DNA of 36,009 bases from an uncultured Duncaniella sp. (GCA_910587165.1 CAJUKP010000024.1:1-36009); one strand, 5' to 3'; counted from the first letter of the stretch, positions 1 to 9,164 are shown. The notes: generated by a model not told the origin, from the letters alone. Program-made: numbers and translations.

Positions 1-53
1 AACTGCTGTAAACGGTTTTGCAGACCGGCGCCTAACCACTCGGCCAAGGAACC
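1..53 (-). tRNA. tRNA-Cys (anticodon GCA), 3' end cut off by the window edge
   Basis: Read on the minus strand from position 53, the sequence begins with acceptor strand GGTTCCT. It continues with a D-arm (GCC...GGC) and an anticodon arm whose loop reads CTGCAAA. The anticodon GCA lies at 19-21 and decodes cysteine. The first nucleotides of the variable region and T-arm are present, but the 3' half of the T-arm and the acceptor 3' strand lie outside the window. A promoter sits just upstream, at 75-106 on the minus strand. Confidence 0.93.
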
Positions 54-74
54 ATTGCTTTTGTTTTGGTGATG

Positions 75-106
75 CAAAGGTAGACATTATTTTTTTTCTG
101 TGCAAG
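75..106 (-). promoter_or_regulatory. Promoter of tRNA-Cys
   Basis: On the minus strand TACCTTTG (75-82) matches the Bacteroidetes -7 element TAnnTTTG. CTTG at 103-106 stands 20 bases upstream as a near-match to the -33 TTTG. Transcription would begin near 70, shortly before the tRNA 5' end at 53. Confidence 0.75.
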
Positions 107-141
107 AGTTGGGCTTAAAAAAATCAGTTGTAGCCATGTTT

Positions 142-172
142 TTTGCGTTTTTGGGCTTTTTTAGTACCTTTG
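142..172 (+). promoter_or_regulatory. Promoter of the MerR regulator / mltG operon
   Basis: TTTG at 142-145 is followed after 19 bases by TACCTTTG at 165-172, a full match to the Bacteroidetes primary-sigma consensus. Transcription would start close to 178, which argues against any start codon upstream of about 172 for the next gene. Confidence 0.7.
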
Positions 173-177
173 TGACC

Positions 178-519
178 GTGAAAAAAGGAAGCACAGACAA
201 GAAATATTACAAAATCGGCGATGTGGCGGAGATGTTGGGTCTGCCTGCATCGACCCTCAGATTCTGGGAATCGCAGTTTCCTACGGTGAAGCCCCGACGA
301 AACGCCAAGGGAACCCGCTATTATACCCCTGATGATATAGAGGCACTGAGAATGGTGTGCTTTCTTGTCAAGGAGAAAGGGTTGCATATAGAGGCTGCAC
401 AGCAGGAGCTGAAGGTGAACCGTGAGGGCGTATCGCGTAAGGCGGAGGCTGTGGCGGCATTGATTGATGTGCGCGACCGGCTTCAGAATCTGTTGGATTC
501 CCTTCATAAATTACGATAG
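178..519 (+). CDS. MerR-family transcriptional regulator, short form
   Basis: The protein has 113 residues from GTG at 178. The N-terminal winged-helix DNA-binding domain is clear: YYKIGDVAEMLGLPASTLRFW (about residues 10-30), then a basic wing with KGTRYY and the DDIEALRMV helix. A short alpha-helical tail (about 75-113) replaces the effector domain of long MerR proteins. This short form is common in Bacteroidetes, and its ligand is unknown. The frame stays open upstream to a GTG at 100, but the consensus promoter at 142-172 makes starts at 100 or 136 unlikely. Starting at 178, or at GTG 172, leaves the usual roughly 10 residues before the helix-turn-helix and an almost leaderless mRNA. mltG begins 13 bases downstream, so the two are probably one transcript. 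Confidence 0.85.
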   Translation: MKKGSTDKKYYKIGDVAEMLGLPASTLRFWESQFPTVKPRRNAKGTRYYTPDDIEALRMVCFLVKEKGLHIEAAQQELKVNREGVSRKAEAVAALIDVRDRLQNLLDSLHKLR

Positions 520-532
520 AGTTTTTTTGATT

Positions 533-1612
533 ATGGCTGAGAAGAAGACTGTAAGAAGAAAAAAGGCCGGAAAGAAAAGGACTGAGTCATGGCTCTCACG
601 CCATTCGCTCGGAGTGATGATAACTGTGATTGCCGTCGTTGTCGCCTTGGGAGGCGTACTTGCGTTTGCATTCATTCCCTATACCGATCAGACTGACGAG
701 GATGGCGACTGGGTGTATATCCCTTCTGACGCTACCGGCGGGTCGGTGAGGGATAGTCTGAAGAGCGCCTTGGGGTCGTCCATGGGGACGAGGGCTTATC
801 TGTTGTGGCGCATGATGGGTGGTGATGCTTCACGGAGCAACGGGGCTTACCGCGTGACCAACGGGACCACCGCATTGTCGATAAGCCGCCGTCTCGCCAC
901 CGGACGCCAGACTCCGGTGAGGGTGACTTTCAACGGGACGAGGACCATGGCCCAGCTTTCGGAGAAAATCTCATCGCAGCTTGAATGTTCGGCGGAAGAG
1001 TTTCTGGATGCCTGTGATGATGTGTTGCCGGACAAGGGGTTCTCAAAGGCCAAGTATCCTGCAGCCTTCATCCCTGACAGTTATGAATTCTATTGGAGCG
1101 CATCGCCGCGCAACATAGTCAGGCGGCTGCTCGATTACCGCGACAGGTTCTGGGATGACGACAGACTGGCCAAGGCCCGTGCGCTCGGGCTCAGTAAGGT
1201 CGAAGTGGCCACAGTGGCCTCTATCATAGAGGAGGAGACAGCCAAGAAGGATGAGCGTGGAAAGGTGGCCCGTCTGTATCTCAACCGCATCCACAAGGGG
1301 ATGAAGCTTCAGGCCGATCCCACCGTCAAGTTTGCGGTCGGTGACTTCTCGCTCCGCCGCATCACCGGCGAGCATCTGCGCAAAGAGTCGCCCTACAACA
1401 CATATCGCATCTCCGGGCTTCCGCCGGGACCGATCAGGGTGGCTACGTCCGAGGCAATGGATGCAGTGCTCAATGCGCCGAGGCATGACTATATATATAT
1501 GTGTGCGAAGGAAGATTTTTCGGGCTATCATAACTTCGCGTCCGACTATGCTACCCATCAGGCCAACGCGCGCCGTTACCAGGCTGAGCTCAACAGAAGA
1601 AATATTCGTTAA
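533..1612 (+). CDS. mltG: Endolytic murein transglycosylase MltG (YceG-like)
   Basis: The protein has 359 residues, a normal MltG length. MltG cleaves nascent glycan strands at the inner membrane and so sets peptidoglycan strand length. A basic cytoplasmic N-terminus (RRKKAGKKR) is followed by one transmembrane segment at about 27-48. The periplasmic part has a LysM-like region and then the catalytic block VASIIEEETAKKDE. By comparison with the E. coli family member, Glu233 is the probable catalytic acid. The conserved MKLQADPTVKFAVG and YNTYRISGLPPGPI segments follow. The start is ATG 533; the upstream extension in the same frame overlaps the regulator gene and is not MltG-like. It probably shares the merR promoter. 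Confidence 0.95.
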   Translation: MAEKKTVRRKKAGKKRTESWLSRHSLGVMITVIAVVVALGGVLAFAFIPYTDQTDEDGDWVYIPSDATGGSVRDSLKSALGSSMGTRAYLLWRMMGGDASRSNGAYRVTNGTTALSISRRLATGRQTPVRVTFNGTRTMAQLSEKISSQLECSAEEFLDACDDVLPDKGFSKAKYPAAFIPDSYEFYWSASPRNIVRRLLDYRDRFWDDDRLAKARALGLSKVEVATVASIIEEETAKKDERGKVARLYLNRIHKGMKLQADPTVKFAVGDFSLRRITGEHLRKESPYNTYRISGLPPGPIRVATSEAMDAVLNAPRHDYIYMCAKEDFSGYHNFASDYATHQANARRYQAELNRRNIR

Positions 1613-1650
1613 AAAAAGAAAAAGGAGACAGAGGTTGGCGGTATTTGATA

Positions 1651-1658
1651 TATCTTTG
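1651..1658 (+). promoter_or_regulatory. Probable -7 promoter element of the AraC/TPR operon
   Basis: TATCTTTG matches TAnnTTTG, 25 bases before the ATG at 1683. No good TTTG is found at the expected -33 distance, so the promoter may be weak or activator-dependent. Confidence 0.5.
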
Positions 1659-1682
1659 CAGCGATAATCGCCAATCATTGTT

Positions 1683-2525
1683 ATGACCTCACAATTATCT
1701 TTGACGACCGATGAATCCATAGCGGTATTCCGTTCGCTTGCCGACATACCTTTCATCACATTTCCCACGCGGCTCGACAGGATGCTCCTTGTCGTATGCC
1801 GCACAGGTGAGATTGCAGCCGACATTGATCTCGAGCGCAAACGCATGGGAGAGTGCTCGGTGATGGTGCTCCGTCCGGGCCACCATATCGGGTCGTGCCG
1901 TGTGAGCACGGATTTCGACGGATTTTTCATAACCGTGACACAGGAGAAGCTGAACACCATTCTGCCATCGCTCCAGTATGTGATTCCCTACAGCCTGAAA
2001 TACAATTCCAATTCCGTGATAGAGATGACTGTCGAGGAGCAGGAGAATCTCACCATGATCTATAATATGATCCGGAGGAAGATCAGGGAGGACAGACCTT
2101 TCACATCCAAGGCGCTCGCATCGCTGTTTGAGGTCCTGTTCTATGACGCGCTCGGCATCTATGCCTCCCGCTCCGAGCAGGGGGTGAGGAAGACAAGGCG
2201 CGAGGAACTGTTGTCGGAATTCATTGATATTCTCGAGAAGAACTTCAAGACGGAGAGAGCCGTGAGCTTCTACGCCGACAAGCTTTTCGTGACTCCCAAA
2301 CATCTGTCGGCCGTGCTCAAGGAGGTGAGCGGCCGCACCGCCGGAGAGTGGATTGACAACCGCGTCATTCTCGAAGCCAAGCTGATGCTGCGCACGACAG
2401 GAATGAATGTCCAGGAGATCAGTTCGGCTCTCAACTTCTCCAACCAGTCGTTTTTCGGCAAATATTTCAAACATCTCACCGGCACATCCCCTCGTGACTA
2501 CCGGTCAAAGCTCTCTGATAACTGA
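1683..2525 (+). CDS. AraC-family transcriptional regulator
   Basis: The protein has 280 residues and is soluble. The N-terminal 165 or so residues resemble an AraC-type sensing domain of the cupin kind, but no ligand can be named. The C-terminal part (about 175-278) carries the two helix-turn-helix motifs of the family: FYADKLFVTPKHLSAVLKE, then VQEISSALNFSNQSFFGKYF and the closing GTSPRDYR. The stop codon overlaps the next ATG in TGATG (2523-2527), so the TPR protein gene is translationally coupled. The SusC/SusD pair lies downstream on the same strand and is a possible target, which is inference from position only. Confidence 0.88.
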   Translation: MTSQLSLTTDESIAVFRSLADIPFITFPTRLDRMLLVVCRTGEIAADIDLERKRMGECSVMVLRPGHHIGSCRVSTDFDGFFITVTQEKLNTILPSLQYVIPYSLKYNSNSVIEMTVEEQENLTMIYNMIRRKIREDRPFTSKALASLFEVLFYDALGIYASRSEQGVRKTRREELLSEFIDILEKNFKTERAVSFYADKLFVTPKHLSAVLKEVSGRTAGEWIDNRVILEAKLMLRTTGMNVQEISSALNFSNQSFFGKYFKHLTGTSPRDYRSKLSDN

Positions 2526-3358
2526 TGAGAAAAACGCTGTGTGCCCTTCTGCTGTCGGCATCTCTTTGCGCGGTGGCCGTCACGCCTGCCATCCAGTCGG
2601 ACTATTATAACAAGGTGGACGAGGCTGATGCCGCGTGTCGTGAGGAGCGATGGGCCGATGCCGCCCGATGCCTGCGCGAAGCCATGCGGCTCGAGCCGGA
2701 CAATGCCGGCAATATAATGCTCATGAGCAATCTCGGTATGGTGGAATACAGGATGGGGGAGGATTCCCTCGCCATAGCCACGCTGACCGAGGCTCACCGT
2801 ATGGCTCCATCGTCGGTGACGATCCTTTCCAACCGTGCCCATGTGCTGATGCAGACCGGATATGACGGGGAGGCTTATGAGGATTATGGACTTATCATGC
2901 AGCTGGACAGTACTGATGTGACCTCAAGGCTCAGGCATGGCATCATAGCCCTGCGGGCGAAGGATATCGCCACGGCCTCGAAGGATTTCAAATATCTTGC
3001 CGACCGTTATCCCGCAACATCGGAAGCGATGATAGGTATGGCGGCATTGCATTGTGCCCTGGGTGAGTATGCACAGGCACTGCCTTATTACAATGAACTT
3101 ATCAGAGAGTCGAAGGAACCTGAGTATCTTGCCGGAAGAGCTCTGTGCAACCTGATGACCGACAATCTTCAGGAAGCGTCCGATGATATTGCCGAGGGGC
3201 TGTTGCTGAATCCTGATGACGGTGAGCTGTATCTCTACCGTGCCGCTCTTAACAAAATGCGCTTCCGCCCTGCCGATGCCGATTCTGATGCCCGGAAGGC
3301 GGTCTCTCTCGGTATAGACCCGCATAGAGTCGAGCAGTTTTTAGACGAAAAGAAATAA
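2525..3358 (+). CDS. Secreted or periplasmic tetratricopeptide-repeat protein
   Basis: The protein has 277 residues. A Sec signal peptide (MRKTLCALLLSASLCAVAVTP) is followed by a chain of TPR helices. Visible units include DAACREERWADAARCLREAM at about residue 35, LGMVEYRMGEDSLAIATLTEA at about 70, ALHCALGEYAQALPYYNEL at about 172, and a last pair near 235. TPR proteins are protein-interaction scaffolds, and no enzymatic domain is visible. The gene overlaps the AraC gene by one base, so a functional link is likely though its nature is unknown. A 13-bp inverted repeat lies 33 bases after the stop. Confidence 0.85.
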   Translation: MRKTLCALLLSASLCAVAVTPAIQSDYYNKVDEADAACREERWADAARCLREAMRLEPDNAGNIMLMSNLGMVEYRMGEDSLAIATLTEAHRMAPSSVTILSNRAHVLMQTGYDGEAYEDYGLIMQLDSTDVTSRLRHGIIALRAKDIATASKDFKYLADRYPATSEAMIGMAALHCALGEYAQALPYYNELIRESKEPEYLAGRALCNLMTDNLQEASDDIAEGLLLNPDDGELYLYRAALNKMRFRPADADSDARKAVSLGIDPHRVEQFLDEKK

Positions 3359-3390
3359 AATTTTCCGGATAGGGGTTGGTTATTGTATCT

Positions 3391-3423
3391 TGTTGATAAG
3401 TGTAGAGTTAACACTTGTCAACA
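3391..3423. repeat. 13-bp inverted repeat between the TPR gene and susC
   Basis: Arms TGTTGATAAGTGT (3391-3403) and ACACTTGTCAACA (3411-3423) flank a 7-base spacer. Only one position is not Watson-Crick, and it would be a G-U wobble in RNA. No U-tract follows, so an operator is at least as likely as a terminator. Confidence 0.6.
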
Positions 3424-3524
3424 CCTTGATATTGTCCGTTTTGTGGCGTTTTGAAGGTAAAAGTAGAATGGTTTATTAAGGTTTTTTAACTAAAAATCGG
3501 GAGGGGGGTAATTTTAAAAAACAT

Positions 3525-3532
3525 TAATTTTG
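3525..3532 (+). promoter_or_regulatory. Probable -7 element of the first susC/susD operon
   Basis: TAATTTTG matches TAnnTTTG and lies 46 bases before the susC ATG. A G-rich run (3499-3508) rather than TTTG occupies the -33 area, which suggests activator dependence. Confidence 0.5.
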
Positions 3533-3578
3533 TCCCTGCAATCTAAATCTATCAACTTTAACCAATCATTTATTTACC

Positions 3579-6500
3579 ATGAGAAACGGGAAATCTAAAA
3601 GTTTTTCGGATTCCCAAAGTTGGCGTCGTGCCTTTTTGGGAAGACTCTGCTTCTCAGTGTTTTTTGCCTTGCTCGCCATTGTTGGTTCAGCACAGACAAA
3701 GCTCGTGAGTGGAACAGTGACCGATGAATCCGGCGAAGGAGTAATCGGAGCGACCGTAATGGTCAAGGGAACAAAGAATGGCACCGCCACGGATATCGAC
3801 GGTCGCTACTCACTTAATGTCTCACCCGACGCAACATTAGTGTTCAGCTATGTGGGTTACACAACCGAGGAAGTGCCTGTGGGTGGAAAGACTGAAATCA
3901 ACGTGACAATGAAAGAGAGCCGTGAGATGCTCGACGAGGTTGTTGTTGTAGGTTATGGCACAGTGAAGCGCCGCGACCTCACCGGCGCCGTTTCGTCAAT
4001 GAAGAACTCTGACGTCGTTGTCGCACCTACCAACAATGTCATGGAGGCTCTCCAGGGCAAGGTGGCCGGTATGGACATCACCAAGTCAAGCGGTGAGACC
4101 GGCAGCGATGTCAACATCCTGCTCCGTGGCTCACGCTCGATCTACGGCAGCAACGAACCCCTCTTCATCATCGACGGTATTCCCGGAAGCTACAGCCAGG
4201 TCAACCCCAGCGATATCGAGAGCATCGACGTGCTCAAGGACGCCTCGTCCACCGCTATCTATGGTTCAGCCGGTGCCAACGGTGTTGTGATCATCACCAC
4301 CCGCCGCGGCCAGGAAGGCAAGGCCATCGTGAACTTCGACGCTTATTATGGTTTCTCGGGCGACGTGAACTACAAGCACGGAATGACCGGTCAGGAATGG
4401 ATCGACTACCAGCGTGAGGCCTATAAGTACACCAACGGTGATTATCCCACCGATATGGCTACCCTCATGGGCAACCAGACTTTCACCGATGCCATCAACG
4501 AGGGCAAGTGGATCGACTGGGTTGATCTCGCATCAGGCCGTAAAGCCACCACACAGAAGTATGCTCTCTCTGTGAGCGGCGGCACCCAGAACACCCGCAT
4601 CTTCGCCTCCACCTCCTACGCACGTGAGGAGGGTCTGCTCGAGAATGATGAGCTTGACCGCTACACCCTTCGTCTGAACATCGACCAGGTGATCAACAAG
4701 TATGCCACCATCGGCTTCACCAGCAACCTCACCTATTCGGATCACGACCGCGGTGTGAAGAACACCTTCACCAAGTCGCTCACATCATTCCCCCCTCGGC
4801 GATGCCTACGATGAGAACGGCAACCTCAACCACGAGTACATCAACGGTCAGTATTCACCCCTCGGCGACTACATCGACGACCAGTATGCAAACAATACCA
4901 AGTCAACCTATATCAACTCCATAGGTTACATCGAGATCACCCCGATCCAGGGCCTCAAGCTCCGTTCGCAGATCAGCACCACACTCTCTGACAGCCGTCA
5001 GGGCCAGTACTGGGGATCACAGGCCAACGCCAACCAGCCTTCGTATGCCTCATCTCCATACGCCCAGAAGACACATAACAACACATGGGCCTACACATGG
5101 GAGAATATCCTCTCATACAATGCTGACATCAAGGATCACTCTTTCGGTGCACAGTTCATCACATCCTACAACAAGAACACCACCGAGCAGACCATCGCAG
5201 GCAGCGGCGGCTTCCTGATCGACACATGGCAGTATCACCGTCTCCTCTCCGGTAACTCGAGCCCCTATACCTATTCTGATTACGCCCGCACACAGAAGAT
5301 GTCATACGCTTTCCGTGTCAACTACAACTATAAGGGCCGCTATCTCCTCACATTCTCCAACCGCTGGGACGGTGTGAGCTGGTTCTCACAGGGCCACAAG
5401 TGGGATTCATTCCCCGCAGGTGCTGTGGCATGGCGCTTCTCCGACGAGGAGTTCATGGAGAGTACACGTGATTGGCTCAACAATGCCAAGCTCCGTGTGA
5501 GCTACGGTATCACCGGTAACTCCGGCGGCACAGGTGCCTACGTTACCCAGAGCCAGGCCTATCTCTACCCCAGCAATGGTGTCACCGTGGGTGGCGTGCC
5601 TGTTCAGTTCGCACAGTACACCGGAACATTCGCCGGCAGCGACCTCGGTTGGGAGAAATCCTACAACTGGAACGTCGGCCTTGACTTCGGCGTGATCAAC
5701 AACCGCATCGACGGTTCTATCGAATGGTTCAAGACCGACACCAAGGGTCTTCTCTACAAACGCACAGTGCCCATCACCGACGGTATCACCGGATGGGGAT
5801 CGCCCCTCTCGAGCTGGCAGAACCTCGCCAGAACCGAGAACCACGGTCTGGAGTTCACCATCAACTCCCGCAACATCGTGAGCAAGGATTTCAACTGGAC
5901 CACCACCCTCACAGCTACATGGAGCAAGGAGAAGATCAAATCGCTTCCTGACGGCGACCTGATCAACGAGAGCCTCTTCGAAGGTCATCCCATCAAGTCC
6001 ATCTATTCATGGAAGTATGCCGGTATCTGGGGCACCAACGACGATGCCGAGGCCATGAAGAACTTCGGCGTAGAGCCCGGTTTCATCAAGATCGAGACTG
6101 TCGAGAAGTTTGACGCCAACGGCGAGAACGGTGACGGCGGTATCCACAAGTACAGCGACGACGACCGTCAGATCATCGGACATCAGAACCCCAACTGGAT
6201 CGTAGGTTTGAACAACACCTTCACCTATCGTGACTTCGACCTCTCCGTATTCATGATGGGCCGTTTCGGTCAGACCATCAGCAGCGATCTTCTCGGTTAC
6301 TATACCGGTGAGGATTCCCGTACCAAGAACCAGATCTCAGGTGTCGACTATTGGACCGAGAGCAACCAGGGTGCCTACTATCCCCGTCCCGGCTCGGCCA
6401 AGGCCCAGAGCAAATTCTATCCCTCGCTCCGCATTGTCGACGGCTCGTTCGTGAAAATCAAGAACATCACCTTCGGTTACACTCTGCCCCGCAAGATCAC

Positions 6501-6663
6501 CCAGAAGGCTATGATCGACCGTCTGCGTCTCTACTTCACCGCCTACAACCCCTGGATCATCGTCAACGACAGCAAACTCAAGGGCACCGATCCCGAGACC
6601 GGCGGCTCTGACGCTTTCCCCACCTACAAGCAGTTTGTATTCGGTGTAAACCTCACTCTCTAA
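3579..6663 (+). CDS. SusC/RagA-family TonB-dependent outer-membrane transporter, split by a one-base frameshift
   Basis: It would be about 1027 residues if repaired. The first frame runs 3579-4814 and reads correctly through Phe404. A run of six C (4790-4795) then shifts it and it stops at 4814. The second frame (mod 3 of 4797) is open without a stop to 6663. Removing one C restores a normal SusC. Visible parts are a long basic signal region ending near GSAQ, a carboxypeptidase-D-like domain (VSGTVTDESGEGVIGATV, about 46-120), the plug with DEVVVVGYGTVKRRDLTGAV, the PLFIIDGIPG and DASSTAIYGSAGANGVVIIT motifs, and a 22-strand-type barrel ending in VNLTL. SusC imports glycans or peptides with its SusD lid, encoded 21 bases downstream. 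The substrate is unknown because no hydrolase is adjacent. The coding on both sides looks well conserved, so a sequencing error is as likely as a real mutation. Confidence 0.9.
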
Positions 6664-6684
6664 ACCTTAAATTGAATTACAACA

Positions 6685-8472
6685 ATGAAAGTATCCAAAA
6701 TATTTTGGGCTTGCGGAGTGGGCGCTGCGCTCATGATGCAGTCATGCTCGCTCGACGAGGTGAACCCCGGCGGTTTCACATTGGAGAACCTCGCCACAAC
6801 ACCTGCTGGCTATGAGACTCTGCTCAACCAGTGCTATTTCGGCATGGAGCGTAAGTTCTACAACGATATCGACTTCATGCGTTACATGGAGGGCAACACT
6901 GACCTCTGGACTTCAAAGCGCAACCAGGTGGGCAACGACAACCACTGGTTCCAGTTCTTCGGCGGTGCCGCTCCCAACCAGACCTTCACCGACGGTCTCT
7001 GGAATGCTGCATACGACGGTATCGGTGCCTGCAACCTTGCCATCAAGACAGCTCCCGACTGCGCTTTCAATAGCGAGGAGGAGCGTAACGGTAAGGTGGC
7101 TGTGGCCCGCTTCCTCCGTGCGGTCTACTACTACAATCTCGTGGAGATCTTCGGCGGAGTAGTCAAACTCACCGAGGTACAGTCGACCACAAACTACTCT
7201 CCCGTGCGTACCGAGGCCATTGAGATCTACCGTGACGTGATAATCCCCGACCTGCGTTTCGCTGCCGAGTGGCTCGACAAGGGTGATGACAGCTATGACG
7301 CCACTCCTACCAAGAAGTCGGCTCTCGGCTATCTGGCCAAAGCTTGTCTCGCCACCCAGCAGTATGGCACCACCGAGTTCCTTCAGGAAGGTTTCAGTGT
7401 TGTCAAGGATCTGATCTCCGACTGCGAGGCCGGCGGTTCCAAGTACAATACCTTCATGTATGCCGATTTTGACGACATCTTCAAGGAGGACAACAACCAT
7501 GCCAACAAGGAAGCCCTCTGGAAATATACCGTAGCCACCGGCAAGACACACGGCTCGAGCAACGGTAACCAGAACACAAACCGTAACGACCAGCATTTCC
7601 TCTGCGCGCTGAGCCACTTCGGTGCCCGCATCGACAACCAGGAGGTGCGCAAGGCATACGATGGTGGTCCCGAGGGTGACATGATGCCCACACAGCATCT
7701 TCTCAAACTCTATGTGCAGGCCGACGGCTCGCTCGATCCCCGCTTCCACAAGCTTTTCATCACCGAGTGGAAAGCCAACCAGGAATACAGCTGGACCGAG
7801 GGTGACATAGCCCGCTATGACAAGGACGCTTCCAAGAAGGATGACAAAATCAATGTCGATGACCTCTGCATCCGTTTCGTGATGCCTCAGGACGCCGGCT
7901 ATGCTACTGAGGTTGCCAACAAGGCCACTTCCAATTACCTGCTCGTGGAGTACAAGGATGTCTATGACGACTCGAAGAAGAATATCATCATGACCAAGGG
8001 CAACGGTGAGAACCACTACGGATACTTCTATCCCCTTCTCATCAAGCACTGCTCGAGCCGCTACTATGATGCCAACTACAACAAGAACCGCTTCGGCAAT
8101 CTCAATGGCGTCCTGCCCATGCGTATGGCCGAGGTATATCTGATGGCTGCCGAGTATGACATCCTTCTCAACGGTGGATCGGGTGCCATGGGTTATGTCA
8201 ACAAGGTGCGTAAACGTGCCGGTGCAAATGAGCTCACAGGCTCAGCCGACATCCGCACCGTGCTTGATGAGCGTGGCCGCGAGCTCTGCGGCGAGTTCAC
8301 CCGCTTCTTTGACCTGAAGCGTACCGGTATGTTCAAGGATGCCACCTATCTCCAGAACACCGATCCCGATCTCGCCCAGTATTTCAAGCCCGAGTATGCA
8401 CTCCGTCCGGTGCCTACCAACTATACCGACGTGATCACTACCGGTGATCTCTTCAAGAACCCCGGATATTAA
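6685..8472 (+). CDS. SusD/RagB-family nutrient-binding outer-membrane lipoprotein
   Basis: The protein has 595 residues. The signal peptide ends in a lipobox, with Cys21 (MMQSC) as the lipidation site. The N-terminal SusD fold starts with the usual LDEVNPGGFTLENLATTPAGYETLLNQCY, and a TPR-like helical region (KVAVARFLRAVYYYNLVEIFGG, about 135-157) follows. The C-terminal part shows the RagB signature LPMRMAEVYLMAAEYDILLNGG and ERGRELCGEFTRFFDLKRTG, ending near NPGY. It forms the extracellular lid of the SusC barrel encoded just upstream. A strong terminator begins 47 bases after the stop, so the operon appears to contain only susC and susD. The ligand cannot be told from sequence. Confidence 0.95.
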   Translation: MKVSKIFWACGVGAALMMQSCSLDEVNPGGFTLENLATTPAGYETLLNQCYFGMERKFYNDIDFMRYMEGNTDLWTSKRNQVGNDNHWFQFFGGAAPNQTFTDGLWNAAYDGIGACNLAIKTAPDCAFNSEEERNGKVAVARFLRAVYYYNLVEIFGGVVKLTEVQSTTNYSPVRTEAIEIYRDVIIPDLRFAAEWLDKGDDSYDATPTKKSALGYLAKACLATQQYGTTEFLQEGFSVVKDLISDCEAGGSKYNTFMYADFDDIFKEDNNHANKEALWKYTVATGKTHGSSNGNQNTNRNDQHFLCALSHFGARIDNQEVRKAYDGGPEGDMMPTQHLLKLYVQADGSLDPRFHKLFITEWKANQEYSWTEGDIARYDKDASKKDDKINVDDLCIRFVMPQDAGYATEVANKATSNYLLVEYKDVYDDSKKNIIMTKGNGENHYGYFYPLLIKHCSSRYYDANYNKNRFGNLNGVLPMRMAEVYLMAAEYDILLNGGSGAMGYVNKVRKRAGANELTGSADIRTVLDERGRELCGEFTRFFDLKRTGMFKDATYLQNTDPDLAQYFKPEYALRPVPTNYTDVITTGDLFKNPGY

Positions 8473-8519
8473 TTCCCCTTCAACAGGATACAATATCTAT
8501 TCATCATCTTAGTGTTTGA

Positions 8520-8552
8520 GGCACCTCCCTGTCACCAAGACAGGGAGGTGCC
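8520..8552 (+). terminator. Rho-independent terminator of the first susC/susD operon
   Basis: Perfect 14-bp arms GGCACCTCCCTGTC (8520-8533) and GACAGGGAGGTGCC (8539-8552) enclose a 5-base loop and are followed by GTACTTTTG. Confidence 0.88.
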
Positions 8553-8597
8553 GTACTTTTGTGGAGACCGGCTTGGGAGAATCTCATATTTTTTTCT

Positions 8598-8605
8598 TAT
8601 ATTTG
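8598..8605 (+). promoter_or_regulatory. -7 promoter element of the RNA methyltransferase gene
   Basis: TATATTTG matches TAnnTTTG and ends only six bases before the ATG at 8612, so the transcript would be leaderless or nearly so. CTTG at 8572-8575 is a loose -33 candidate at 22 bases. Confidence 0.55.
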
Positions 8606-8611
8606 CGGAAT

Positions 8612-9136
8612 ATGGAAAAGAAATCAATCTGGGATCTCAACCGTGTGGATATAGATCATTTCAAGCGTCAGCCTAAAATCAGGCTCACCGTGGTTCTCGA
8701 CAATGTCCGCTCACTTAATAATATCGGTGCGATTTTCCGCACCTGCGATGCCTTTGCTGTGGAACGTGTGGCTCTTTGCGGCATAAGTGCGTGTCCCCCT
8801 TCACCCGAAATCCACAAGACAGCGCTCGGAGCCGAGGACTCGGTGGACTGGGTCTACTATCCGACGACAGCCGAATGTGTGGAACATCTGCAGCGCGATG
8901 GCTATACCCTGTGCTGTCTCGAGCAGGTGAAAGGGAGCATTGAGCTTCAGGATTTCATCCCTCAACAGGGGAGGAGATATGCTCTCATCCTCGGGCATGA
9001 GGTGAACGGTGTGGATCAGGAGGTGGTCAACCAGTGTGACATCTGTCTGGAGATACCGCAACGCGGCACCAAGCATTCGCTTAACGTATCGGTGTCCGGC
9101 GGAATAGCCATCTGGCATTTCTTCACGCACCTGTAG
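8612..9136 (+). CDS. SpoU/TrmH-family RNA 2'-O-methyltransferase
   Basis: The protein has 174 residues, a compact SPOUT methyltransferase without an extra RNA-binding domain. All three family motifs are visible: LDNVRSLNNIGAIFRTCDAF (about 25-44), LILGHEVNGVDQEVV (about 126-140) and IPQRGTKHSLNVSVSGGIA (about 148-166). The last forms part of the trefoil knot that binds S-adenosylmethionine. It probably methylates a ribose in tRNA or rRNA, but the target cannot be told. The frame is open upstream to 8516, but that part overlaps the terminator and promoter, so ATG 8612 is the likely start. The CotH gene follows 28 bases later. Confidence 0.92.
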   Translation: MEKKSIWDLNRVDIDHFKRQPKIRLTVVLDNVRSLNNIGAIFRTCDAFAVERVALCGISACPPSPEIHKTALGAEDSVDWVYYPTTAECVEHLQRDGYTLCCLEQVKGSIELQDFIPQQGRRYALILGHEVNGVDQEVVNQCDICLEIPQRGTKHSLNVSVSGGIAIWHFFTHL

Positions 9137-9164
9137 ATAAAAACCGACTACTTTCAAACCTATC

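Noticed and set aside
100..177. Upstream GTG/ATG starts (100, 136) for the MerR gene
   Set aside because: They lie upstream of or inside a full-consensus promoter, and the extra residues (MFFAFLGFF...) are not found in MerR proteins.
1043..1960. 305-codon open frame on the minus strand
   Set aside because: It is antisense to mltG and the AraC gene and spans the gap between them, with no recognisable domain; a shadow of GC-rich coding sequence.
6913..8049. 378-codon open frame on the minus strand
   Set aside because: It is antisense to a clear susD gene, with low-complexity Val/Leu-rich translation and no motif.
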